From positions 1,242,501-1,306,500 of the forward strand of contig OX485807.1 of assembly GCA_950295325.1 (NCBI GenBank): a stretch of 64,000 nt of DNA, given 5' to 3'. This document shows positions 10,488 through 22,681 of this stretch, one piece after another; positions within the stretch are counted from its first letter, which is position 1; the number at the start of each line of letters is the position of its first letter. The notes under the pieces are model-generated. The model had not been told where the DNA came from, made no database searches, and saw only the letters and a program-made list of their open reading frames with translations. The DNA comes from Polytrichum commune (taxonomy: Eukaryota > Streptophyta > Polytrichopsida > Polytrichales > Polytrichaceae). A program made the position numbers and the translations under genes.

Positions 10488-13400
10488 ATGTCTTTTTCTC
10501 GCCCTACTTGCACATCCTGCCCAATCTCATCTCACCTCAATTCCAAGGTTTCAGGCCGGAGGAATTCGGCCGTGAGTGCGTGGAGGCCGTCGTCGCTGCA
10601 ACCATCGCAGCTTCGGTATCAGGATTGGAAAATTTTAGGGTTCCGGGACCGGTTTCAATGCTACAGGTTGTCGAGGGGCGCTCAGAGAGTCCTAAAGTTG
10701 CGGTTGAGTAGAGGGAGAGTGAAAGCACAGGTAGGGGACGACAATGTGGATGGTGAGAATGTAAATGGCGAAACAGGGAAAGGGAATGCATCTGGTTCTG
10801 GCAGTGAGAATGTCAATGGCGAAACAGGGAAAGGGAGTGAATCTGGTTCTGGCAGTGAGAATGGGTTCTCGAGGTTTGGAGAGGCTTTAGCAAGAGGGTC
10901 GAAGAAATATTATCAGAGTCTCGTGAAAGACAGCAGAGCCGAAGCGGGAATTGATATCGAAAGCTGGAAGGCTGAGGCTGTGGAACAGGTCGAATCCTTG
11001 AAGGAGAAGGCGGACGATGCAGCTGAGCTTGTCAAGCAGCGTGCACAGGAGCTGCGGGAGAAATTCGAAGAGGTCAAGGAACAGGGCACAGATGTTGTTG
11101 AAACTACTCAACGCAAGTACTGGCCACAGTTTGTCGATTGGAATCGCTGGGAGCTTTGGAAAGTAAGCTCTTGTAAACCTGGAATTGATATTCTACCAAA
11201 ACCTTAAACCCTGGACTAAACCTTTAAACCCTAGGGAGTAAATGCTAAACGACCATGTTAATCGTTTTCACTGAGAAGCAATTCATATTTCCTTTATCTT
11301 CTTTGAGTTTGATGTTGAGCATCCGACGTCCACATATCGCAGCAGCTTTAAGGTACGTTTCTGTTTGTGGAATGCAGTCAGTGTACTTGTTGTAGGGGAT
11401 GTGTTAATACAGGCTGTGAAGAATAGAAATGAACCCTCAAACACTAGGCAGCACATGGTCAAATATTAAATGACCATGTTAAGCATTCTTCACTAAGAAG
11501 CAATTAGTATTTCCTTTATCTTCTTAGAGGGTGATGTTGGGCATCCGACGTCCACATATCTCAGGAGCTTCAATGTACGTTCCTATCTATTTGTGGAATG
11601 CAGGTGGTCTTACTTATTGTGGGGATTTGTTTATACAGGATGTGAAGAAAAGAAAGGAATCCTTAAACCCTAGGCAGCACATATGAGCAAATATTAAATG
11701 ACCATGTTAAGCATTCTCACTGAGAAGCAATCAATATTTCCTTCATTTTCTTTGAGATTGATGTTGGGTATCTGACGTCCATATCGCAGCTTCAGGTAAG
11801 TTTCTGTTTGTGGAATTCAGTTGGTTTACTTACTGTGGGGGTGTGCTTTTATACAGGATGTGAAGAAATGGAATGCCCGCCGCGTTGGTGCATTGGTTTT
11901 ATACGGGCTGCTGGTGGGGGCATCTGTGCGAGGTGTATACTCTACAGTGAGAAACTTTCGGCTGGACCAAACTGAGGAGAAGCTGGGTGAGGCTTACCTG
12001 GAAGCAGTCATTCCAGAACCCACGAAAGAAAATCTTGAAAAGTGAGCACGCCCTTCTCTTTTGGTATTAAATTCCGCATCTGGTGTCCATTGGTTCCTTG
12101 AACTATTCTAAGGGAATATCTGGTTGCAGGCTTAAGAAGGGGTTATGGCGCGAGCAGATGCCTGAAGATTTCTTAGCCCAGAAGTGGGTGGCTGGGCCAG
12201 ACGGAGAGTATAAACGAGACCCAACCTATGTAGGAGAGAATGCTTGGGCAGAAAGTGATGATGAGGGGGAGTCTGTGGAGAAAATAGCTGAAGAAGGAGG
12301 TCTCACAGAAGAAGAGAAAGCCGAGTTAGATGAAATAATTAATATGACCCGTGCTCACAGAGGTCTGCCTCCTCGTGGCACTAAAGTAAAGCCACCTGCT
12401 GAGAGTTTTGACAACGAAGCTAATGGAGGTGAGTCTACTGGCCAATCAAATGAATCAATTTGTAATGTGATGATTGGAGTGGGTGTAAAATGGAGTAACT
12501 GGGTGGTCTAAAATTTGTGAATTTGATAAAGTTTAGCACCAGGGGTACTGTGGAAGACTACATTTTGCATGCCCTGAATTTGCTTTAGTACTACTGAAAG
12601 ACTTGATGGGAGGTACTGACTCTTCAATACTGAGTGGAGGTGCAGTTACGCAGCAATCAACACAAAAGAATTGGCAAGAAAGGCTGCAAGAATGGGATTC
12701 TCTTATAAAGAGAGAACAGCTTAAAGAATTAGTAGAACAAGATAAAACAAAATATGTAGTTCCAATAAACAAAAAAGAAGTGCGAGCAAATATGGCCGAA
12801 GAACTTGTGGAAAGAGAGATAAGCTCCAACAAAGAATGGGCTTTCTGGGTTGCCCGGCGCTGGTGGAAATATAGGCCAAATATGCCATACACTTATTTTT
12901 TGACAAAAGTCGAAAGTTTAGAGGTATGCTTCCTATGAGTACATTGTTACACTGCTTGGTACTTCATGCATAAATTTGATAGACTGGTAATGGGTATGTG
13001 TCTTATCAATTTTACATTCTGCTGAGGTGCATTTGTTTAATTTTAAACCTCTTGTGGTAAGCAATGTATATGTTATGTTATATCCTGTTTGAAATGGCAA
13101 CATGGTTTGATTTTGCCATACTGAGGATGAGTTTGCTACTGAATTTGTCACCCATTTTGGATTTCTCACAAAATATTAACCTATGTAGAAGGGTATAACT
13201 TCTGGAAAGTGGAATGCGGAGTGTTCTTCTCATATGTGTCTTTTCCATTGACCCAGGTGGCAGCATCAGTTTACAGTTGTGACATGAAGAAGCTGTTTGT
13301 GACCATGAAAGACGGGTTTCCATCTGAGTATGTGGTAAGCACCATGGCTCGACCTGTATATATACACCGAACATAATAGTATTCTACAAAACGTGAATTG

Positions 13401-16400
13401 AAAGGTCTCTCTACCAAAGTTTTCCACTTAGCTGCGATTTTGTGAAGCTTCTGTAAGTATTGGCTGCAATCAATGTGGTCTGTTGGTGGAATTTCTGACA
13501 CATGGGTAAGCCCCTGATATATATTAGTAGCTCTTAAAGTCTTACATAGTTCCAGAGAATAGCTCCAATCCCTCCCTTTGGCCTGATGGATGGTTCTTCA
13601 ATTATTAAAGTTATGAGCTTGTAACTGTAACCCCCAACCATTTAGCAACCACCATTTGGTTCTCCATTATATTGGATACATCTCAATTTGGTGTTATGGA
13701 ACTGGATTGAAGCCACTTCACTTTGTTTCAAGTGGATTATTATTCAAAGGGGTCAATACCTTGATGTGATTACTATGATGCTTAGTAGAAGATGCACAAC
13801 TGTGCAGATATGACCTCAATTCCAGAATGCACTTCAAGTAGTGGAAGGAGTGTGGCAAGCTGGAAATTTTTCGTGTTGTTGGGATGACATTAGGTCTCAG
13901 CTTATATAACAAGCATTACTCTGTGTGGTGTTCTTGATCCAGGTGGACATCCCAGTTGATCCTTACTTGTACGAGGCACTGTCAAAATGTGATGTAGAGA
14001 CAGATATTCTGTCCAAGAGCAACTTTCAGTTTTATGGGCGAGCGTTTCTGGCATTGTTGCCCACTGTGCTTATTATTCTCTTCATCCGAGCCTTACAATA
14101 CCGTGCTAAAGAGAAATTTTCTGAGACAGTTTATGATCTTCTGAAAATGAACCGGAGGCAACTGATTCTGGTAACAACTTGTGGTCCAAGTTGATGCTGT
14201 TTTGTAGAATCCTTATTCCTCAAAAAGATAGAAAATGGTCACAAATAAAATTACTGTTGGTGTACAGCATTTTTCTAGTAACCCTCTGAAGTATCTGATC
14301 CAATATTGAATTGAAGGAGTTACATTGTTCCTCATATTAGGCACAAGATGTTTTGTACCTAATGGCATTTGTTACAAGATTGCAATGTACCCTAGCTTAC
14401 AATTGGCACAGAGGTACATTGCTTGATACACCATGTGATGTGTGCTGGACCAGCCTGAAGATGCAGTAGACAAAGCAAAGTCACAATATAAGGATGTTAT
14501 CGTGGGTGGTGATATATGGATGGTCCTGGAAGAAATAATGACCTATATGCGCAACCCTCTGAAGTATCACAATCAACGTGTCAAACTCCCTCGGGTATCC
14601 CTCTTGGGTGGTGCTTATTTCAGCAATTTATATGTTTTATCCCATGAACCATTCGTAATGTGACTTCAGTCATTGTATCAAATTTGGTGGCCTTTACACA
14701 TGCTTTTAAATCTCCAATTGTGAGATTTTATCTTTTCTCAAACTGACTATTTGTTCTGTTACAATGTATTGTAGGGAATCTTGATCAGTGGGCCTCCTGG
14801 TACTGGAAAAACTTTATTAGCTCGTGCTATAGCCAGAGAAAGTGGTCTTCCCTTTGTTTTTGCATCTGGCGCAGAGTTTGTCGAATCCAGCACTGGCAAT
14901 GGCTCGGACAAAATATTTGATATCTTCTTTACTGCAAGAGCCAATGTAAGGTTTTATCTTAGTTTTTCAGCAGGTCAGAGTAATGATTCACTTTTAAATC
15001 ATATTTCATGTTCTCTCAGCAGAGAACTGTCTGAGACTTGGGAATCTCAATAACTTATGTTTGGATGAATTGGGTTGGTTTTGCAGGCACCCTCATTTGT
15101 TTTTATAGATGAAATTGATGCATTGGCTGGGAAGAACATGAATGATGATGCGGAAAGAAGGGCTACTTTCCAACAACTTTTGGCAGAGCTTGATGGAGAG
15201 TAAGTAATCATTTCAACAAAAATTTCTATGGATGCATCAAGTTGTAATTGTCATATGTGTATATATGTATATGTCTGTGTGTGTGTGCGCGCGCGTGCGC
15301 TAAGAATCTTTGGTTGCATCAGGAACAAAACGTATGTATTTCGCCTTTGATGTGGCTATCAACTGAAGTTGCTTACAGTTGACAAATCAAATGGCATGAT
15401 TTGTGCAAACCAGAACCTTAAGAGACTGATTATTTGTGGGCCTTTTACTGCAGGCCAGAAGATACAGATGTGGACAGGTGGTCCTTGCGTCAGGCTGTGA
15501 TTCTTATTTGTGCAACAAATCGACCCGATGAACTAGATGAGTCTTTCCTGCAGCCGGGGCGCATAGACCGGGAGATCCATATAGGTCTTCCTGGAGAGGA
15601 GGAGCGAATCTCAATATTTGGAGTTCACAGCAGTGGGAAACCTTTAGCAAAAGATGTTGACTTTAGGAAGGTAGATTTCCCAACAGCCTGTATTTCATGC
15701 ATGCTCTATTCTGATATCATCATCCCCTTAGGCAAACCTGGAGTTAAATGCTCAGGGTCCAGGGAACTTCTTTGTGACTCAATAGTAGTTTAATTATTGT
15801 GCCTTGGATCACTTGGTGCGTGGCAGGTTGTATATCGGACACTTGGATATTCAGGGGCAGATATACGAAACCTTATCAACGAGGCTGGCATTATGGCAGT
15901 GAGTTTATTTTACTAGTCCTTGCATGCTGTGGTAGTATGGGAACCATGGTAATGCTAGTATTATAATTTCATTCAATACATAGCCTATGTTTGAATGGGA
16001 ATAAATATCAATCCATTCTGGTGTGATATCTTTTGTTTATTGCTTAAAACTGATTGATAATCTAAATCTGTCTTAAGGTTCTGTTTGAGCAGGTTATGCA
16101 TTTTAGAAATACTCAAGGTGTATTATACTTGGGACCTTGCTCTTTCTACTCCAGGGTCAGTAGTGTAGAACTTGGACTCTGCATCTAGACCACAAGCACA
16201 TAAATAGGCGATGTATAATTGAGCATATTGTGCATACATGATCAGGTTCGGAATGGACATGAGGAAATTACACAACAAGACTTTGTAGATGTCCTGGATA
16301 AGCAACTTTTTGAAGGCATGGGCGTGTCACTTACGGATGAGGAGCAGATAAGGACTGAGGCAAAAGTAAGTATCCATTGTACAATAGCAGCCACATCAAG

Positions 16401-19179
16401 GGTTACTGTTACTCTATTCAATATCTGTGCTGTGGTACAACTATGGTTGGGAATCTGTGCTGACAAGTGGATGCTTGATGATGAAATCACTAGTCATGCT
16501 GAGGACCAACTTTTGATCTGTATGTGGTTTTCTTGGTGCAGATTCCAATGGACAACAAGAGGCTATTGGCAATGCATGAAGCTGGGCATGTTTTATTAGC
16601 TCATTTGTACCCTCGGTTTGATTGGCATGCCTTCAGTCATCTTCTTCCCGGAGGATCTGTAAGTCCTGCCAATATAAATTATAAGCATGTCAAATTTTTC
16701 TTAGATCAGTTTTAAATCTGGAAGGTGTACTGTAATAACTCTTTTTGCAAAAAACATTTACCAGTACTGATAAATGCTATTACCTTCTAAAGAGGCATCA
16801 CTGTTGTTCATGACTATCTTATATATAAGATGTTGAAGAAGACAAGTATGTAGATAAGTTTGCCCTGATTTTTTCAGCTGAAACACGCCCTTTGGTCTGC
16901 AGGAATATGCCCTGACACTATTTTACCCACGGGAAGAAATGGTACAACAAGGACACACTACAGTCGGTTATCTACGTATGCAAATGGTGGTTGCTCATGG
17001 TGGTCGATGTGCAGAACGGATCTTATTTGGGAACAATGTTTCTGATGGGGGTCAAGATGACCTTGCGAAAATTACCCAGGTTTTTCCTGTTCCATCATGT
17101 ACCATGTGGACTTCTGAAGATCATCATATCTGACACCCATGAAGAATATGATGCATAGCCAATTGACACTTTGACAAATGTTGTCTGGTCGTACTTCCTG
17201 TTAGTCCAGATTGTTCTCCTTTTCTGGTCTAGCAGTTTTCCACTATTTTATAGGCAGGTGGCTCTTTTCCCTATTGCCTACATTTTGAAAATGTGTCTTC
17301 ATTTTAGAGAGGTTGATTATTGAAAAGGTGAAACAAGGAGTGCTGATATGTAAAGTTGTATGTTTGTTTCTGCAGATAGCAAGGGAGTTAACAATCAGTA
17401 GGTCCAACAGGCGATTTGGTCTGTTCCCAATGAAGTGGCAAGATACACTAGACCCTCCCAAGCGCCCAGATGAAACAGATCTAATACCTAATGAGGTGAG
17501 CGGAACTCTCAAGTCTTGTTTCCTGAACTTGTGTGAGAATTGAAAATCACTTTGTGTAGCTTTTTTTCAAACATGTGTTATGTATGACAGAAGAATCTCA
17601 CAAGGTTGCTTGTGTGCAGTGGGACAGAACTGGTTCTCAAATTGTACAAATGTCGACAGAGTTCTCTGAGCTGTTCACACGAGAAGTTACCAATGTGAGT
17701 GCTCAATTATCTTCAACACATCATTAGTGAAGGTTTCCATCCTTTTGATATGCTAAATTTTGATGCAGAGAACAAATTTAGTTTTTCAGTTTGGCGAATG
17801 GAGGCAGTACAGGGGGTGAGATGTGAGATCTAGCAGTTTTACTGGAGCTGAGCTTCATTCAAATACTTCTTGAAGTGTTGTTCCCTTTTGTGTGTGTTCA
17901 CCAGTACATAGAAGACACTGAGCAGGAGGCCATGGAAGCACTGCAAAAGAATGAACACATTCTGAGGAGACTCACTGAGGAGCTTCTTGCAAAGACAAAA
18001 TTAAGTGGCTCTGTGAGTGTTCTTAACTTTCCTCACATGGTGTTTACTGAGGATCTCACATTAGAATACTTAGCTCTATTCTCTTGAATTCTTGATACTT
18101 GCATTCACAGAGTGTAGTTTTCTGACATCTGAGGTGTTGGTATCACTATTTTCACATGAAACTCATTAGGAGAAATCTTGTGTATTGCAACCACCCTTGT
18201 GATGCATCCTTTGCAACTCAGTATAAGTTAAGCAATATGGTTGCCACCATTAGTTTCAAGTTACATGTCTTGGCGTTCACGCAGATGGTTGGCAATCAAA
18301 TTGATTCATCTACACCTAGTTGCAATGGATCCACCACACTGGTGGTTGCATTGAACCAGATTTTTCCTAGTGACAACAGCCTTCAGGTTTAAGTGCATAG
18401 CATTGCAGTGTTATTTGTCTAGGTACTGAAGTGTTTTCTTGCAGGCGTAAGCAATGAGGTCCAGGTTGAAGCACATATGCTGTGGAAGTTCTTTTACTGA
18501 GTCTTCATGTATTTGCTTGGAAACAGGAAGCAGAAGACATAATTCTGTCAATGGCCCCAATCATGCTACCGGACCCCTTGTTAGAACCCATGAACAGCAC
18601 AGATGAAGATGCGGTATGTGATTTTATTGCATCTAAGCTTGATATCACTCTCATCTATGAGAGGAAATACATAATAATGGTGTGTGTGTGTGTGTGTACC
18701 CATGGACACTTTTGAACAACTCCAGCACCTTTTTTGGTTTTCTATCTCATAGAGACATATTAAAAACTAAGGATAATCCTATGGAATTATGTGCTATGTG
18801 CTGCTTATGACTGTTAAGCGATTTTGTAAATTAGGGCAGTTGGCAGCACCACAGATGTTTTATTTATAAAATTCTTGAGGATGATATGTAATAATTGGGT
18901 GACAAATACCAGTTAATTTGGAAGCATAGACTGTCGATCTGTAGTGGTCATATTTCGTACCACGTAGCTAGATGATTTAGAGCATGCTTCTCCTGATGGC
19001 TGCAATTGCAACATGAGAGTTAAGAATACGTCATTTTTGGGTCGTAGTCGCAGTTTTTCCTGGTTTATTCTGACATGAACTATTTTGTATGTTGAAAACT
19101 GCAGGAAAGGTTAGGCCCAAGTATGAAGGGCCGATACGAAGAGATGGTTATTTATCCTGCCCCTCTTCACAGATGTTAG
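10488..19179 (+). CDS. FTSHI4: FtsH-like AAA protein of the chloroplast FTSHI4 type, complete, 19 exons
   Basis: Exons: 10488-11162, 11857-12041, 12130-12428, 12601-12923, 13257-13334, 13943-14170, 14454-14594, 14775-14945, 15087-15199, 15454-15670, 15827-15898, 16246-16365, 16542-16658, 16903-17079, 17376-17495, 17620-17694, 17905-18012, 18527-18613, 19105-19179. These sum to 3381 nt (1126 aa). The Ser/Arg-rich N-terminus (MSFSRPTCTSCPISSHLNS) looks like a plastid transit peptide. Membrane segments lie at about 235-252 and 551-571. Walker A GPPGTGKT is at 649-656, Walker B VFIDEID at 705-711, the second region of homology ATNRPDELD...GRIDR at 758-777, and HEAGH at 886-890 with a candidate third zinc ligand D966. 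The C-terminus APLHRC matches the family (APLHRS in my memory of Arabidopsis). FtsHi proteins work with FtsH12 in an inner-envelope ATPase linked to protein import. The canonical pore aromatic is missing (EFVESSTGNG). Start chosen because it begins the transit-like sequence. The name rests on remembered homologs. Confidence 0.9.
11222..11880 (+). repeat. Triplicated segment in FTSHI4 intron 1, including the 3' splice site
   Basis: Three copies of about 220-228 bp. GACCATGTTAA occurs at 11251, 11472 and 11700. Each unit contains AGAAGCAATNANTATTTCC, a (C/T)GACGTCCA motif and a final AATACAGG or TATACAGG followed by TGTGAAGAA. The third unit ends in the true acceptor and the first codons of exon 2 (DVKKWN). 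The first two end in decoy acceptors, with AG at 11411-11412 and 11637-11638, and degenerate copies of the exon start. Confidence 0.85.
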
Positions 19180-20975
19180 GTGCATCAAACTTTAAACAGA
19201 GATTATCTAGGACATGGACCTGCTAGAGTGTCTATTGAGGAAATTCTAAACATTTTGTAGGCTATCCCAAAGTTGATCTAGAATGTTATGTACAAGTATG
19301 ACCTTGCAATACGACCAATTGTTTGGAACAGAAGTCAGCAATTCTTGCTCCTTGCTTATTTGTGCACAACGGGCTTTGTTCCATCCTAGTTTTTGCCCCA
19401 AATTATCTAGTATCTGTAATTTCCTAGTACCTGTTCGCCGAGCACTTCCACATAGAGTAAGAGGGTCAACATATGAGAGTGTAAAACCTCTTTGGTCATG
19501 TTGTCAAACATGCAAGGTATAGTTTGGCTCTCATCCTGTTTGCCCAATTTGAATGATGCATGAGTGAGATCATTGAAGTTTTAGAAACAAGAGAATAAAA
19601 TATAGGGTTCACTTAAAATATTCAATCTAATAATTAGTCTCGCAATAGTCCTTGATGTGATGCTACATATCACATAAAACATAAGGTTCTTCCAAACAGT
19701 TGAGTGTCAGAAAATTGAAAAGTAACATAGCACTAATTGCTCATAGGATGCTGTCAGTTTATGGTAGGATCTATCAGGTTAAGAGTAAAAAAGAGAATTA
19801 TGTGGAAGACCTTTTCTTTCATTCTTGGGAAGCATACATGTTTGGGTTGTGGGAAAGTGGACTAGTTTGGGATATGTAGACACATTTTCTTCCTTAAGGT
19901 AGAGCAAAGGTATAGGCGTTGTGCTGCTTAGCACATTGATCCAAGTAAGCCCTTTTAATTCTTAACCCTCCATGCATGTTTCACAAAACTAACTATCGTA
20001 GCTTTGATGATCCAGTTTCCGTATTTTGAATCTTTAAGTACATGCTTTTGCTCTTTCTTGCGTAGATTTGTGTGTTGTACTTGCTTACTTTAGCAAGTTG
20101 TGCATTTTTTCGTTTTATGTATTTTTTGTGTTATTTTGTGATTGTGATTCATTGTAAATGTGGCTCATCACACTAAATTCTATTATTTGAAGTTGATATC
20201 AATATCAATTATCTAAATAATAATCCCTCACATATCCACAAATCATTTCATGGAACAAATTGACACTCACTTGGAAGGCATCATGGGTCTAAAACAATGT
20301 AATCACCATGACATCCCAACACCATCAAAGAACATATTTGATGCTTTTGACCAGCCATTATGGTTCATGAATGGAACTCCTTCCACCTCATATAAAGAAA
20401 TTGAACTAACTTCACTTCAAAAGACTTTCTCAACTTAGGAGGCATATTTAAAGCGATCTTTATCACCAACCCCACACAAAATCATTCTTGTTTACTGCAC
20501 CTCAAATCATAAAGTTGCCATCAAATTGACCAATGGTCAACTATCCCAAACCTTAGAAATAAAAAATTATGTCAATTTGATTACATAATATAGTTGAAAG
20601 TGATGCACAATGTGTGTTAAGATGCCCCTTCTACAACATCATAGAGAGAGGTATGCTTCCCTATTTCGGAATGCAAAACTAGGAAGTCTTTATACCAGCT
20701 TCATCATGTTGATTTTAATCATTATTGCAAAGAAATCCATACGCTTTGGTACTCAAGAAATAGCATGTATAGCTCCACCCTAATGTACTTCTAATCCCAT
20801 CAGCATTCAACAATAAAGACTGTGGAATGTACGGGAGTTCAGATTGAGCGGTGGGGCTCATGGCCCCCTCAATAGCCACAATTAAGAACTCATGGTTGTT
20901 GGGTCAAGTGGTGGACAAAAATGATCACAATGCCAAAATATATTGATTGCAACAATGTTGTATACCGTACGTTAA
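19180..20975. other. Intergenic, no gene recognised
   Basis: Downstream flank of FTSHI4. Frames at 19283-19522 and 20250-20438 are short, match no family I know and lie in AT-rich DNA. No polyadenylation signal can be assigned with confidence. Confidence 0.4.
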
Positions 20976-21894
20976 GGGCAGGTTCGGCACAAAATAATTC
21001 TAAAAATAGATGCCGAAAATTTTGGAATATTATTGGCATTTTTTGCCGAATATAAAATTAACTATTTTTCAAAACTGCCGAAAAGTAAGAAATTTTTACT
21101 TCTCACTAGAGTTTTACTTACAGTGGAAGCATATGTGAATTTTGAAAGAGAGAAGGTGCTCCTTTTGTAATCAAGCTCACTTACATTAGTCCACAAAGAA
21201 TATGGGTTAAGAAGTAGCAAGACTCTAGGTGAGGCTTTTCAAATGTGTTGTACACAAAGTTTTGGAGTCCAATTGAGCATAGAAGATGAAGTTTTATAGA
21301 ATTTTGTCCAACTAACAAAAGTTGAGAAATCAATCCTTCTTCCACCTCCAATAAGTTTTGTGTCAAAATAAGTCTTTATGCAAAAGATATGGACAAAACA
21401 TTGCAGCCGTGTAAAGATCAAAAAATTAAAATGCGTTCATAACAGTTTTTCAGAGCTCATTTGTGCATAGAAGATCAACTTTTTTGGAAATTTGTTGGTC
21501 CAAGAAAAGTTTAGAAATGAAGTAATCTTTCACCTCCAAGAAATTTTATGTCATTTGAAGACTATGCAAAAGTTATGCGTGTTATAAAAATGAAGTCTAA
21601 CTCGGTGCTTCACCTCAAAGTTTACATATCCCATATGCATTGTTGAACACAACTCCACTCTACTTGCATAAAGCACAGAGCATTCTCAACTCTTCACTCA
21701 CATCTTACTTGTCATTCAATGCAAGAGAGATGTACAAGATATAAGCTTAAATAGAAAATTAAAAATGAATTTAAGCTGAATTTTAAAAAATTAAAAGAGA
21801 AAATTGCCGAAAATATGAATATACTATTTTAAGGTGCCGAACCTACTTTTTGAACTTTAATTAATTATTCGTCTAACATGTGTCGAAGCTGCCC
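20976..21894. mobile_element. Terminal-inverted-repeat element, 919 bp, superfamily uncertain
   Basis: The left end GGGCAGGTTCGGCAC is the inverse of the right end with two mismatches. The similarity continues outward through GTACGTTAA on both sides. A TTAA flanks both ends (20972-20975 and 21895-21898), but since the outer sequence is itself inverted, the true target duplication is unclear. TGCCGAA motifs recur near both ends (subterminal repeats). The inside is non-coding. PIF/Harbinger-like or piggyBac-like MITE are both possible. Confidence 0.7.
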
Positions 21895-22214
21895 TTAACG
21901 TACAGTATGCTAAAACATCCCAATAAATGAACAAGACACATGTGATATCTCAAAGGGTTGCTATGGCAGCCATTCAAGCTTTGGATTGAGCTAATGTTGT
22001 GAAGCTAGAAAATGGAGCTTAATGCACTTTGGGTGTCCCAATTTCCTATAATTGATATCTTGTTGCATAATCGTACACAAAATTTTGGTCACAAAGGCAT
22101 AGATAAGAGACTAAATTAGGGCGTGATCTTTTCAACCTTCATGGTGTTCCTTTATTAATATTGGTGGCAACTCCGTACCAAATGCTATGGAGGCTTTGTG
22201 CGACATGATATGAG

Positions 22215-22322
22215 AAGCAAACATACAATATGCTAGAAGGCTACATGGTCAAGAAAGAGTGAACCAGTGAAGCCCTTGTAATGGTCCTTGTTTGATATCA
22301 ATGGCACATCTGATACCAATAG
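22215..22322 (-). repeat. Direct repeat with tRNA-Met primer-site-like sequence, copy 1
   Basis: On the minus strand it reads TTGGTATCAGATGTGCC, then GATATCAAACAAGG and CATTACAAGGGCTTCAC. TGGTATCAGA is the start of the usual initiator-Met tRNA primer site of plant LTR elements. A diverged copy in the same orientation is at 26376-26474. It could mark old LTR element leaders, but no LTR pair is visible. Confidence 0.5.
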
Positions 22323-22681
22323 TTGTGAAAATTTGAGTAAACATGAGAAAACTATATTTAATAATTTAAGACTTTTTGAGCATTTTGAGACATATACATA
22401 TATAAGAACATAAGACAAATCCAAAAAATATTGGGGACTAGCGTATGAAACTCAAACATGCGCACATTTAAGATTGGCTATACAAGCACAAATGAAGGGC
22501 ACAACACAAATAAGAACCCAATTAAGATGGTTTCGGTGGGACAATCAAAACCAGAGACAATATTGGAGGGGAAAGGAGATATTCATATAAAGGACATAGA
22601 AAAGACAAGGTTTGGTGAATGAAACTAAGTAGCAAATGAGTGCCACTTAACCATTATTGGACGAATCGACCCAACCTAAAC

